From assembly GCA_017480395.1 (NCBI GenBank), contig JAFVAS010000187.1:1-5960 (forward strand): a stretch of DNA of 5,960 nucleotides, given 5' to 3'. This stretch comes from Oscillospiraceae bacterium. GTDB taxonomy: Bacteria > Bacillota > Clostridia > Oscillospirales > Oscillospiraceae. The notes under the pieces are model-generated. The model saw only the letters and a program-made list of their open reading frames with translations. It made no database searches and was not told the origin of the DNA. Position 1 is the first letter of the stretch, and every line of letters begins with the position of its first letter. This document shows, in pieces, positions 1-5,960 of this stretch. Position numbers and translations under genes: made by a program.

Positions 1-2637
1 TCCCTCCAGACCGGGGAGAACTGCGGCGCGGCCCTGCCGGATGCGCCGGGCCGGGAGACAATGCTGCGGGCCATGGGCCTGCTCTCCCGGATGCTGACGC
101 CGCCCCTGCGGGGCCGGGAGGGAGCACCGGGAATCCAGAGCGACCTCTGGCCCCTGGGGATCTCCGGCGACCGGCCCGTCTTTCTCTGCCGGGACGGGGC
201 CATCGCCCCGGGCTGGCTGGCGGCCCACCAGCTGCTCTACGAGGCGGGGCTGGAATCCGATTTTGTTCTCCTCTTCCCGGCGGAGGAGGGAGACCGGGCG
301 CTGCCCGGCGTGCACCGCGTCTCGCCGGAGCCGAAGGTGGAGGCGCTGCTGCGGGGTATGTGTGCCGCTCTGGTGGATGAGCTTCCGCCCCCGGAGACCG
401 ATCTGCCCCAGCCGGGGCGGGTACTGCGCTGGACGATTCCCTCCGGCGAAGCGCCGCAATTTGCCTGGGCGGGGGAGACCTTTGTGCTTAAGATCCGGGC
501 ACAGCTGCCCGCGGTGCGGTGGAGCATTCCGCTGACCAACGGCTCCTTTGGCTATCTGGGCATGGAGACCGGGGGCGGGTTCCTCTGGCGGGAGAACGCC
601 CGCCTGACCCAGCTCACCCCCTGGACAAACGAGCCCCAGGGACTTCGGGGGCCGGAGGGGCTGGAGCTGCTGCTGCCGGACAACCGGGCGCTGTCCCTGT
701 TCGCGGATGGCCAGGGTGCGTGTCGGGTCGTATATGGCCCCGGCTATCTCCGCTGGGAGAAGACTACGGAGGATGGCATCTCCGCAGCGCTGACGGCCTT
801 TGTGCCGATGGGGCGGCGGGAGCGGGTGTTCCTGCTCTCCCTGCGGGGCGCGCCTAAGGGGGCGCTGCTGCGTTGGCGCGTGCTGCCCCGGCTGGGGGAG
901 ACGGACACCCACGGCCTCTGGGTCCGAGCGGAAAAGACCGGCACTGGCATGATTCTGACCAATCCCGCCACCGGGATGCGCCTTGCCCTGGGGTGCGGTG
1001 CGCCGCTGAACTGTGCGGATATTCCGAAGGGGCGGGCCCACCAGCTCCGGCTGACCTACGAGGCCCGGCCCGCCATGGTGCTGCAGGCGGGGCTGGAGCC
1101 CGACATGCTGGATGCCGCCGCCGCGGGAGACCTGTTGGAGGAGACGATGCGCGCCTGGCGCAGCACCTGCGGCGCGTTGGAGCTGCACGCCCCCGATGAG
1201 GCGCTCAATCACTACCTCTCCTTCTGGTGCCAATATCAGATTCAGGCCTGCCGGATGATGGCCCGGGCCTCCATCTGGCAGTGCGGCGGGGCCTTTGGAT
1301 TCCGGGATCAGCTCCAGGACTGCCTGGCCCTGTTCCACACCGCGCCCCAGCTGGCCCGGGGCCACATCCTGGACTGCTGCGCCCATCAGTTTGAGGAGGG
1401 GGATGTGCTGCATTGGTGGCACCGTCAGGAGGGCCAGCCGGATCGGGGTGTGCGCACCCACATCTCGGATGATCTGCTGTGGCTGCCCTACGTCCTGTGC
1501 CGCTGGTGGGAGGAGACGGGGGATCGAACCCTGTTGGACGAGCCGGTTCCCTATCTGACCGCCCCCAGGCTGGGGCCGGAAGAGCGGGATCGCTACTTTG
1601 CCCCCAAAAACAGCGCCTGGACGGAGCCGGCCTATCTCCACGCGGTGCGGGCCATCGAGTGCCTGCTGGGCCGCGGCGTGGGGGAGCATGGGCTGTGCAA
1701 GATGGGTGCCGGGGACTGGAACGACGGGATGGACCGCGTCGGCGTCGAGGGCCGGGGGGAGAGCGTCTGGCTGACCTGGTTCGCCGTCATCGTCCTGCGG
1801 CGGTTTGCCGCCCTCTGCGCGGACTTCGGGGATGGGGAGCGCGCCGAGCGCTACCGCGACACCGCCCGGCGTCTGCTGCAGCATGCGGAGGAGAGCTGGA
1901 ACGGGGCGTGGTATCTCCGGGGTTGGTTTGACGACGGCGCGCCCCTGGGGGACACCGGGTGCGAGGCCTGCCAGATCGACCTGATCGCCCAGGCCTTTGC
2001 CGTCCTCGCCGGGTGTGACCGGGAGAGGGGACGGCGGGCGCTGGAGGCGGCGGAGCGGCTGCTCTACCGCCCGGATGAGCAGCTCTGGCAGCTGCTGGCC
2101 GCCCCCTTTGACGGCCGGGGGCCCGACCCGGGCTATATCGCCCGCTACCGCCCTGGGGCCAGAGAAAACGGTGGCCAATACACCCATGCCGTCCTCTGGC
2201 TGGCCCTGGCCTGGTTCCGGCTGGGGGAGCGGGATCGGGGCTGGCGGGTGCTCCGGGAGCTTCTGCCGGAGCATCACCCCATCGCCCGCTACCGGGGCGA
2301 GCCCTTTGTGCTGGCGGGAGATGTCTCCATGGAGCCGGGCAAGGAGGGACGATCCGGCTGGAGCTGGTACACCGGGGCGGCGGGCTGGTATTGGCAGGTC
2401 GCGGTGGGGGAGCTGCTGGGCCTGCGCTTCCGCCGGGGTGCGCTCTGGGTGGAGCCGAACCTGCCGGAGGACTGGAGCGGATATGAGGCGACGCTGCGTC
2501 TGGAGGCGCTGACGCTTTCTGTCATCGTCCGCCGCGGCGCGGCAAATCGGCTGCGGCTGGACGGAAAATCGGTGGAGAACGGCCTTGCCCTGGGGGCCTT
2601 GACGGGGGAGCATCGGCTGGACGTGGAAATAATCTGA
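1..2637 (+). CDS. GH94 glycoside phosphorylase/hydrolase-like protein, C-terminal part of a large cyclic beta-1,2-glucan synthase-like protein (5' partial)
   Basis: The frame is open from base 1 to TGA at 2635-2637 (878 codons). Numbering from base 1, residues about 49-57 (LWPLGISGD) match the linker region just before the GH94 module of NdvB-like proteins. A sugar-binding beta-sandwich follows, with NGSFGYLG near 180 and LTPWTNEP at 205-212. The alpha/alpha barrel then shows GFRDQLQD (433-440), RTHISDDLLWLPY (485-497), GDWNDGM with the presumed general-acid Asp at 575, RENGGQYTHA (721-730) and GWSWYTG (786-792). The ending HRLDVEII is typical, so the 3' end is complete. GH94 enzymes phosphorolyse beta-glucosidic bonds (cellobiose, chitobiose, 1,2-beta-glucan); in glucan synthases this module sets chain length. 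The ATG at base 61 is the first in-frame start but has no convincing ribosome binding site and falls inside family homology, so the gene probably begins upstream. The substrate cannot be told from the sequence. The family call is firm; the partial status is likely. Confidence 0.9.
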   Translation, partial: SLQTGENCGAALPDAPGRETMLRAMGLLSRMLTPPLRGREGAPGIQSDLWPLGISGDRPVFLCRDGAIAPGWLAAHQLLYEAGLESDFVLLFPAEEGDRALPGVHRVSPEPKVEALLRGMCAALVDELPPPETDLPQPGRVLRWTIPSGEAPQFAWAGETFVLKIRAQLPAVRWSIPLTNGSFGYLGMETGGGFLWRENARLTQLTPWTNEPQGLRGPEGLELLLPDNRALSLFADGQGACRVVYGPGYLRWEKTTEDGISAALTAFVPMGRRERVFLLSLRGAPKGALLRWRVLPRLGETDTHGLWVRAEKTGTGMILTNPATGMRLALGCGAPLNCADIPKGRAHQLRLTYEARPAMVLQAGLEPDMLDAAAAGDLLEETMRAWRSTCGALELHAPDEALNHYLSFWCQYQIQACRMMARASIWQCGGAFGFRDQLQDCLALFHTAPQLARGHILDCCAHQFEEGDVLHWWHRQEGQPDRGVRTHISDDLLWLPYVLCRWWEETGDRTLLDEPVPYLTAPRLGPEERDRYFAPKNSAWTEPAYLHAVRAIECLLGRGVGEHGLCKMGAGDWNDGMDRVGVEGRGESVWLTWFAVIVLRRFAALCADFGDGERAERYRDTARRLLQHAEESWNGAWYLRGWFDDGAPLGDTGCEACQIDLIAQAFAVLAGCDRERGRRALEAAERLLYRPDEQLWQLLAAPFDGRGPDPGYIARYRPGARENGGQYTHAVLWLALAWFRLGERDRGWRVLRELLPEHHPIARYRGEPFVLAGDVSMEPGKEGRSGWSWYTGAAGWYWQVAVGELLGLRFRRGALWVEPNLPEDWSGYEATLRLEALTLSVIVRRGAANRLRLDGKSVENGLALGALTGEHRLDVEII

Positions 2638-2645
2638 AATAATGG

Positions 2646-2674
2646 GTGACCATTCGGGGGAAATCGTGTATAAT
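2646..2674 (+). promoter_or_regulatory. Sigma-A-type promoter for the ymfF-ymfH-lgt operon
   Basis: A perfect TATAAT -10 box lies at 2669-2674. A GTGACC -35 box (four of six matches to TTGACA) lies at 2646-2651, giving an ideal 17 bp spacer. The surrounding bases are A/T-rich against a very GC-rich background. Transcription would start near 2681, leaving a leader of about 40 bases before the GTG at 2720. It starts 9 bases after the stop codon of the GH94 gene, so the downstream genes are likely transcribed independently of it. Confidence 0.75.
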
Positions 2675-2707
2675 ATGTCTACTGAAAAACCGCCCTGCGG
2701 ATTGTCT

Positions 2708-2712
2708 GGAGG
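2708..2712 (+). promoter_or_regulatory. Ribosome binding site that sets the YmfF-like start at GTG 2720
   Basis: GGAGG sits 7 bases upstream of GTG 2720, which is ideal spacing. The next candidate start, GTG 2755, has only a GGAG at 2750-2753 with one base between, too close to work. This site therefore favours 2720 as the true start, even though the frame entered there breaks near 2790. Confidence 0.8.
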
Positions 2713-2719
2713 CACACGC

Positions 2720-3948
2720 GTGAAGATCGAACGAATGGAACTGATGCCCGGAGTGTGGCTGACCGCCGTGCGGGCGGAGCATCGGAGGGGGATGTGCTCT
2801 CCCTCCAGCTCCTCTCCCCCCTGCGGGAGGAGACGGCCACCCTGAACGCCCTTCTGCCCCCGCTGCTCCGGCGGGGCACCGCCCGTCTCCCGGATCGGGA
2901 GCAGCTGGATCACGAGCTGGACGACCTCTATGGCGCGTCCATCACCCCCACGGTGCGCCGCCGGGGGGAGGTGCAATGCCTGGGCTTCGTCGCCCGTTTG
3001 CCCCGGCAGGAGCTGGTGCCGGAGGGGATTTCGTCGGTGGAGCGGGGGGCCGCGCTGCTGGGGGAGCTGCTGCTTCACCCCGCCACCCGGAGCGCCCGGC
3101 TGCGCCAGGACGACGTCTACGCCACCCGCGCCGCCCTCACCCAGGCGCTGCGAGATCGGAGACGGGAGGAGGACGCCTATGTCCGCCGCCGTCTGCTGGA
3201 GGAGATGTGCCGGGGGGAGGCCGCCGCGGTCTGCCCCTGGGGGGTGGAGAAGCGCAGCGAGAAGGTGACGGTGGCCCGGCTCTTCTCTCAATACCAGACG
3301 CTGCTGGAGCGGGCCGATGTGGAGCTGTTCTACTGCGGCGCCGAGACGCCCCAACGGCTGGAGCTGGCCGTTCGGGAGGCGCTGATGGGCCTGCCCCGGG
3401 CCTCCGCCCGCTATGACCTCGTCACGGAGACCGCCCGACCGGCTTACGACGGCCCCCGGGAGATCACCGAGAACACCGCCGGGCGGGAGCTGGCCGCCCT
3501 GGGCTATCGCCTGGGCTTTGGCCGGGATGACGCGCTGTTTCCCGCGCTGCTGGTGGTGGTTCACGCCCTGAAGAGCCAGTTGAAGGAAACGGCACAGGTC
3601 ACGCTGTTGGAGGGCAAGGGGATTTTGCGCATCGTCTGCCCGAGGGAAAACCGTCCCCAGGTGGAGGAGGCTGTCTCCCGCCTGAAATGGAATGACATTG
3701 ACGCATCGGAGGTGCTGTCCGCCCGCGCCGGCGTGCGGGATGCGCTGCTGGACGCCCTGGATGACGCGGCGAAGCTGGAGGCCCTGTGGCTGGCCGACTG
3801 TGCGGCGGGGGAGGTTTTTGCGCCGGAATCCCTGCTGGCCCAGGTGGAGCAGGTGACCGACGGGCAGTTCTACGCGGCGGCGCAGGAGCTGCTGCTGGAT
3901 ACGGCCTTCGCCCTGGTGAGGCCGCAGGAAGGGGGAGACAGGCGATGA
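2720..3948 (+). CDS. YmfF-like M16 family protein (non-catalytic subunit type), with apparent N-terminal frameshift
   Basis: From GTG 2720 the frame reads VKIERMELMPGVWLTAVRAE, the usual N-terminus of clostridial YmfF-type M16 proteins. It then continues out of frame and stops at 2843-2845. Homology resumes in another frame (DVLSLQLLSPLREET..., DDLYGA) and runs to TGA 3946-3948. One extra G in the run at 2787-2791 would restore a single 409-residue protein, close to family length. The longest single-frame reading starts at GTG 2755 (397 residues) with an unrelated first dozen residues. YmfF homologues lack the HxxEH zinc site and pair with YmfH; in Bacillus subtilis this locus is linked to 5-aminopentanol modification of elongation factor P. 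Here the expected glycine-rich 'GG..S.LF..VREK' segment is also absent near 3559-3600. The protein has no signal peptide or membrane segment, so it is probably cytoplasmic. The gene overlaps the next one by ATGA. The family call is firm; whether the frameshift is real is uncertain. Confidence 0.82.
3931..3937 (+). promoter_or_regulatory. Ribosome binding site for the YmfH-like gene
   Basis: The purine tract GGGGGAG ends 7 bases before ATG 3945, inside the last codons of the preceding gene. It supports ATG 3945 over the upstream in-frame start at 3786, whose first 53 residues are an Ala/Gly-rich out-of-frame reading of the ymfF-like gene. Confidence 0.6.
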
Positions 3949-5132
3949 AAGAGCGCAATTATCCCGCGCTGGGGGAGCGCTGCTACTGCGACACTCTGCC
4001 CAGCGGCCTGTCCGTCTATGTGATTCCCCGTCCCGGCATGCGCGTGACCCATGCGCTGGTGGGCGTTCCCTTCGGCAGCCTGGATGCCCGGGTTACCATC
4101 GCCGCCCGGCGTCGCACCCTCCCCGCCGGTACGGCCTGGGTGCTGGGCCGGGTGCTGATGTCCGCGCCGGATCTGGCGCCGTACCATCCCCGGGCGGTGA
4201 CCCTGCCGGACTTCACCGGCTGCTCCATCACCTGCTCCGGCGGGTGGGAGCGGCCCCTGCGGGCGCTGCTGCACGCCGTCTATGACGCGCCGCTGGCGGA
4301 GGTTCACCCCGATACGCCCGATCAGGGGGAGGACGCGCTGATGAAGGGGCTCTATCAGGATGCGCTGCTGTGCCAGCCGGTACAGGGCACCCAGCGCAGC
4401 CGCGCCAGGCTGACGCCCGAGACGCTGAACCAATGCCGCAGGGCCTTCTGCCACCCGTCGCGACTGACCCTGTGTGTGGTGGGGGACGTGGAGCCTCAGC
4501 GGGCCATACAGCTCGCCGCCGCCATCCCGATCACCCCCAGCCCCAAGATCGAACGGGAGCCGGGAGAGCCGGAGCCGCCCCAGTCCGTGGAGCAGGAGAT
4601 CGTATGTGCCGCCCCGGGACGGGAGCGGTTTGCCCTGGGCTTTAAGGCCGAGCCGACCCCGACCCTCCGTCAGGCCCTCGCCCTCGAACTGGCGTCGGAG
4701 ACGGTTTTGGGCCGACATGCGCCCCTGGTGGAGCAGCTGCTTCGGGAGGGGCTGCTGGAGACGGATTACCGTCTGGAGGTGCGCGCCCATCCGGGTTTTG
4801 CCTGCCTGACCTGCACCGGGGCCAGCCGTGACCCGGCGGCGGTGGCGGATCGTTTTCTGCAGGAGGGGGTGTCCCTGGCCTGGAGCGGACTGTCCGACGC
4901 GGTGTTCCAGCGGGTGAAAAAGCGGGTCTGGGGCCGGCATCTGCTGGCGCTGGACGACCCGGAGCGGCTGAACCTCGCCCTGGCCCGCACCCATTGTGCC
5001 ACCGGGACGTGTTATCTGGATTTTGACCGTCTGCTGGGCGAGATCACCCGGCAGGAGACGCAGACGCTGCTTCAGGAGACCATCTCCGCCCAGCGCAGCT
5101 GCCTGCTCATACTGCACAGCAAAGGAGCCTGA
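3945..5132 (+). CDS. YmfH-like M16 family protein lacking the zinc-binding motif
   Basis: It starts at ATG 3945 in an ATGA overlap with the YmfF-like gene and encodes 395 residues; YmfH proteins are usually about 425-430. The N-terminus (ALGERCYCDTLPSGLSVYVIPRPG) matches the family 'LG..L....L.NGL.VYVIPKPG'. Where active members read 'PAGTAHFLEHKMF', this one reads PAGTAWVLGRVLM, so the three zinc-site residues H, E and H become W65, G68 and R69. The 'KEQGIIGQEI' helix that carries another zinc ligand is replaced by a shorter stretch around 121-135. The repeat-domain boundary RLTLCVVGDVEP and the C-terminal half (LLREGLLETDY, VFQRVKKRVWG) are well kept. Active YmfH would be the zinc peptidase of a heterodimer implicated in elongation factor P modification. 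This copy should have no metallopeptidase activity, so a structural or binding role, or decay, is inferred. The frame is intact with no indel. Confidence 0.85.
   Translation: MKERNYPALGERCYCDTLPSGLSVYVIPRPGMRVTHALVGVPFGSLDARVTIAARRRTLPAGTAWVLGRVLMSAPDLAPYHPRAVTLPDFTGCSITCSGGWERPLRALLHAVYDAPLAEVHPDTPDQGEDALMKGLYQDALLCQPVQGTQRSRARLTPETLNQCRRAFCHPSRLTLCVVGDVEPQRAIQLAAAIPITPSPKIEREPGEPEPPQSVEQEIVCAAPGRERFALGFKAEPTPTLRQALALELASETVLGRHAPLVEQLLREGLLETDYRLEVRAHPGFACLTCTGASRDPAAVADRFLQEGVSLAWSGLSDAVFQRVKKRVWGRHLLALDDPERLNLALARTHCATGTCYLDFDRLLGEITRQETQTLLQETISAQRSCLLILHSKGA
5121..5127 (+). promoter_or_regulatory. Ribosome binding site for lgt, with long spacing
   Basis: AAAGGAG overlaps the end of the YmfH-like gene and is the only Shine-Dalgarno-like sequence before ATG 5143. 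The spacer of 15 bases is longer than usual and contains seven T in a row (5133-5139). Translation may rely partly on coupling to the upstream gene, whose stop is 10 bases before the lgt start. Confidence 0.55.
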
Positions 5133-5142
5133 TTTTTTTACC

Positions 5143-5960
5143 ATGAATCCCATTGTATTTCCCGGCCTGGGGCTGGAGCTGAACGTTCCCCGCGTCGCCT
5201 TTTCCATCGGCGCGAAGGAGGTCTACTGGTACGGTATCATCATCGCCTGTGGCTTTATCCTGGGCTGGCTGTACTGCTATCGCCGTGCGCCGGAGTTCGG
5301 CATCAGGAAGGAGGACACCCTGGATTTTGTCCTCTGGGCCGCGCCCCTGGGCATCATCGGCGCCCGCATCTACTATGTGCTGTTCTACTTATCCATCTAC
5401 CGCAACGCCGACGGCTCCTTTAACTGGGGGGAGGCGGTGGCCATCTGGGACGGCGGTTTGGCCATCTACGGCGGCGTCATCGCCGCGATCATCACCCTTG
5501 CGGTGTTCTGCAGGGTCAGGAAGATCAAGTTTCTGGCCTTCGCCGACCTGGGGGTCCACGGCCTGTTTATCGGCCAGCTGATCGGCCGCTGGGGCAACTT
5601 CTGCAATCAGGAGGCCTATGGCAGCGAGACCACGCTGCCCTGGCGGATGGGCCTGACGGTGGGGGGGAGCTATATCGAGGTGCACCCCACCTTCCTCTAT
5701 GAGTCCCTGTGGAACCTGGTCGGCCTGGCCCTGGCCCACTTCGTGTGGCGCAAGCGGCGCAAGTTCGACGGACAGCTGTTTCTGTTCTATCTGGCCTGGT
5801 ACGGCCTGGGCCGGGTCTGGATCGAGGGCCTGCGCACCGACAGCCTCTACCTCTTCGGCACCGGCATCCGGGTGTCCCAGCTGCTGGCCGGGCTGTGCGC
5901 CCTGATCGCCGGGGGGATTCTGATCGTCCTGACGATCAAACGGAAGCCCGATCCAAGTAA
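5143..5960 (+). CDS. lgt: Phosphatidylglycerol-prolipoprotein diacylglyceryl transferase (3' partial)
   Basis: Lgt moves the diacylglyceryl group of phosphatidylglycerol onto the lipobox cysteine of prolipoproteins, the first step of lipoprotein maturation in the cytoplasmic membrane. The N-terminus MNPIVFPGLGLELNV is the classic clostridial start. Hydrophobic segments follow, beginning with YWYGIIIACGFILGWLYCY (about 28-46). Family landmarks are GARIYYVLFY (73-82), GGLAIYGG (104-111), the Lgt signature GRWGNFCNQEAYG (148-160), HPTFLYES (182-189) and GRVWIEGLRTDSL (223-235). The signature Arg and Asn, and the C-terminal Arg, are present. The His of the E. coli HGG motif is Tyr109 here, and the signature has Cys154 where Ile, Val or Met is usual. 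The frame is still open at base 5960 after 272 codons, at a hydrophilic tail (KRKPDPS), so only a short end is likely missing. It is the third gene of the operon. Confidence 0.96.
   Translation, partial: MNPIVFPGLGLELNVPRVAFSIGAKEVYWYGIIIACGFILGWLYCYRRAPEFGIRKEDTLDFVLWAAPLGIIGARIYYVLFYLSIYRNADGSFNWGEAVAIWDGGLAIYGGVIAAIITLAVFCRVRKIKFLAFADLGVHGLFIGQLIGRWGNFCNQEAYGSETTLPWRMGLTVGGSYIEVHPTFLYESLWNLVGLALAHFVWRKRRKFDGQLFLFYLAWYGLGRVWIEGLRTDSLYLFGTGIRVSQLLAGLCALIAGGILIVLTIKRKPDPS

Noticed and set aside
2626..2643. Eight-base direct repeat GAAATAAT at 2626-2633 and 2636-2643, across the GH94 stop codon
   Set aside because: It is a short A/T-rich repeat with no partner structure or inverted symmetry, and is likely chance or a small local duplication.
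2690..2700. Small inverted repeat CCGC-CCT-GCGG in the leader of the ymfF-like gene
   Set aside because: A 4 bp stem with a 3-base loop is too small to call a regulatory structure or terminator.
2642..2845. A separate small protein gene of 67 codons
   Set aside because: Residues encoded from 2720 are the displaced N-terminus of the YmfF-like protein, and the part after about 2790 is a low-complexity Ser/Pro/Arg out-of-frame reading. It is not an independent gene.
3786..3944. Upstream in-frame extension of the YmfH-like gene
   Set aside because: The extra 53 residues are low-complexity Ala/Gly/Arg and overlap the coding end of the YmfF-like gene. ATG 3945 has a proper ribosome binding site and begins exactly at the family N-terminus.
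5093..5142. Possible rho-independent terminator before lgt (T7 run at 5133-5139)
   Set aside because: No GC-rich hairpin directly precedes the T run. Only a weak 4 bp pairing with a long loop can be drawn, and the tract lies between closely spaced operon genes.
3870..5207. A long open frame of 445 codons on the - strand opposite the YmfH-like gene
   Set aside because: Its Gly/Arg/Gln-rich translation has no recognisable motifs, and it lies exactly antisense to a convincing M16 gene. Long antisense frames are expected in GC-rich coding DNA.

Overview
The window looks like ordinary chromosome from a high-GC member of the Clostridia, most likely Oscillospiraceae or a relative (Flavonifractor/Oscillibacter type). 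The basis is Firmicute-style proteins, strong GGAGG ribosome binding sites, G/C-ending codons, and the order M16 protein - M16 protein - lgt. The taxonomic call is inference, not a database result. All genes are on the + strand and the window is almost entirely coding.

Bases 1-2637 hold the 3' part of a large glycoside hydrolase family 94 gene. It resembles the C-terminal half of cyclic beta-1,2-glucan synthase-like proteins. The reading frame is open to the first base, and the residues around the first ATG (base 61) align with the interior of the family. The true start therefore probably lies upstream of the window.

Bases 2638-2719 are a short intergenic region with a good sigma-A-type promoter (GTGACC, 17 bp, TATAAT) and a GGAGG site. 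They introduce an apparent three-gene operon. First is a YmfF-like M16 protein (2720-3948), whose N-terminus is separated from its body by a one-base frameshift in a run of five G. Second is a YmfH-like M16 protein (3945-5132), joined to the first by an ATGA overlap. Third is lgt, prolipoprotein diacylglyceryl transferase (5143 to the window end, no stop reached).

The most unusual content is the M16 pair. YmfF/YmfH-type proteins normally pair a zinc-binding subunit with a non-catalytic one. Here the YmfH-like partner has W-V-L-G-R where the family has H-F-L-E-H, and a segment that should carry a further zinc ligand appears missing. The YmfF-like partner also seems to lack the glycine-rich and R/Y substrate-binding segment. 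The pair looks proteolytically dead, so it is either repurposed as a scaffold or decaying. I found no mobile elements, CRISPR arrays, RNA genes or phage features, and no clear sign of a wholly new system.
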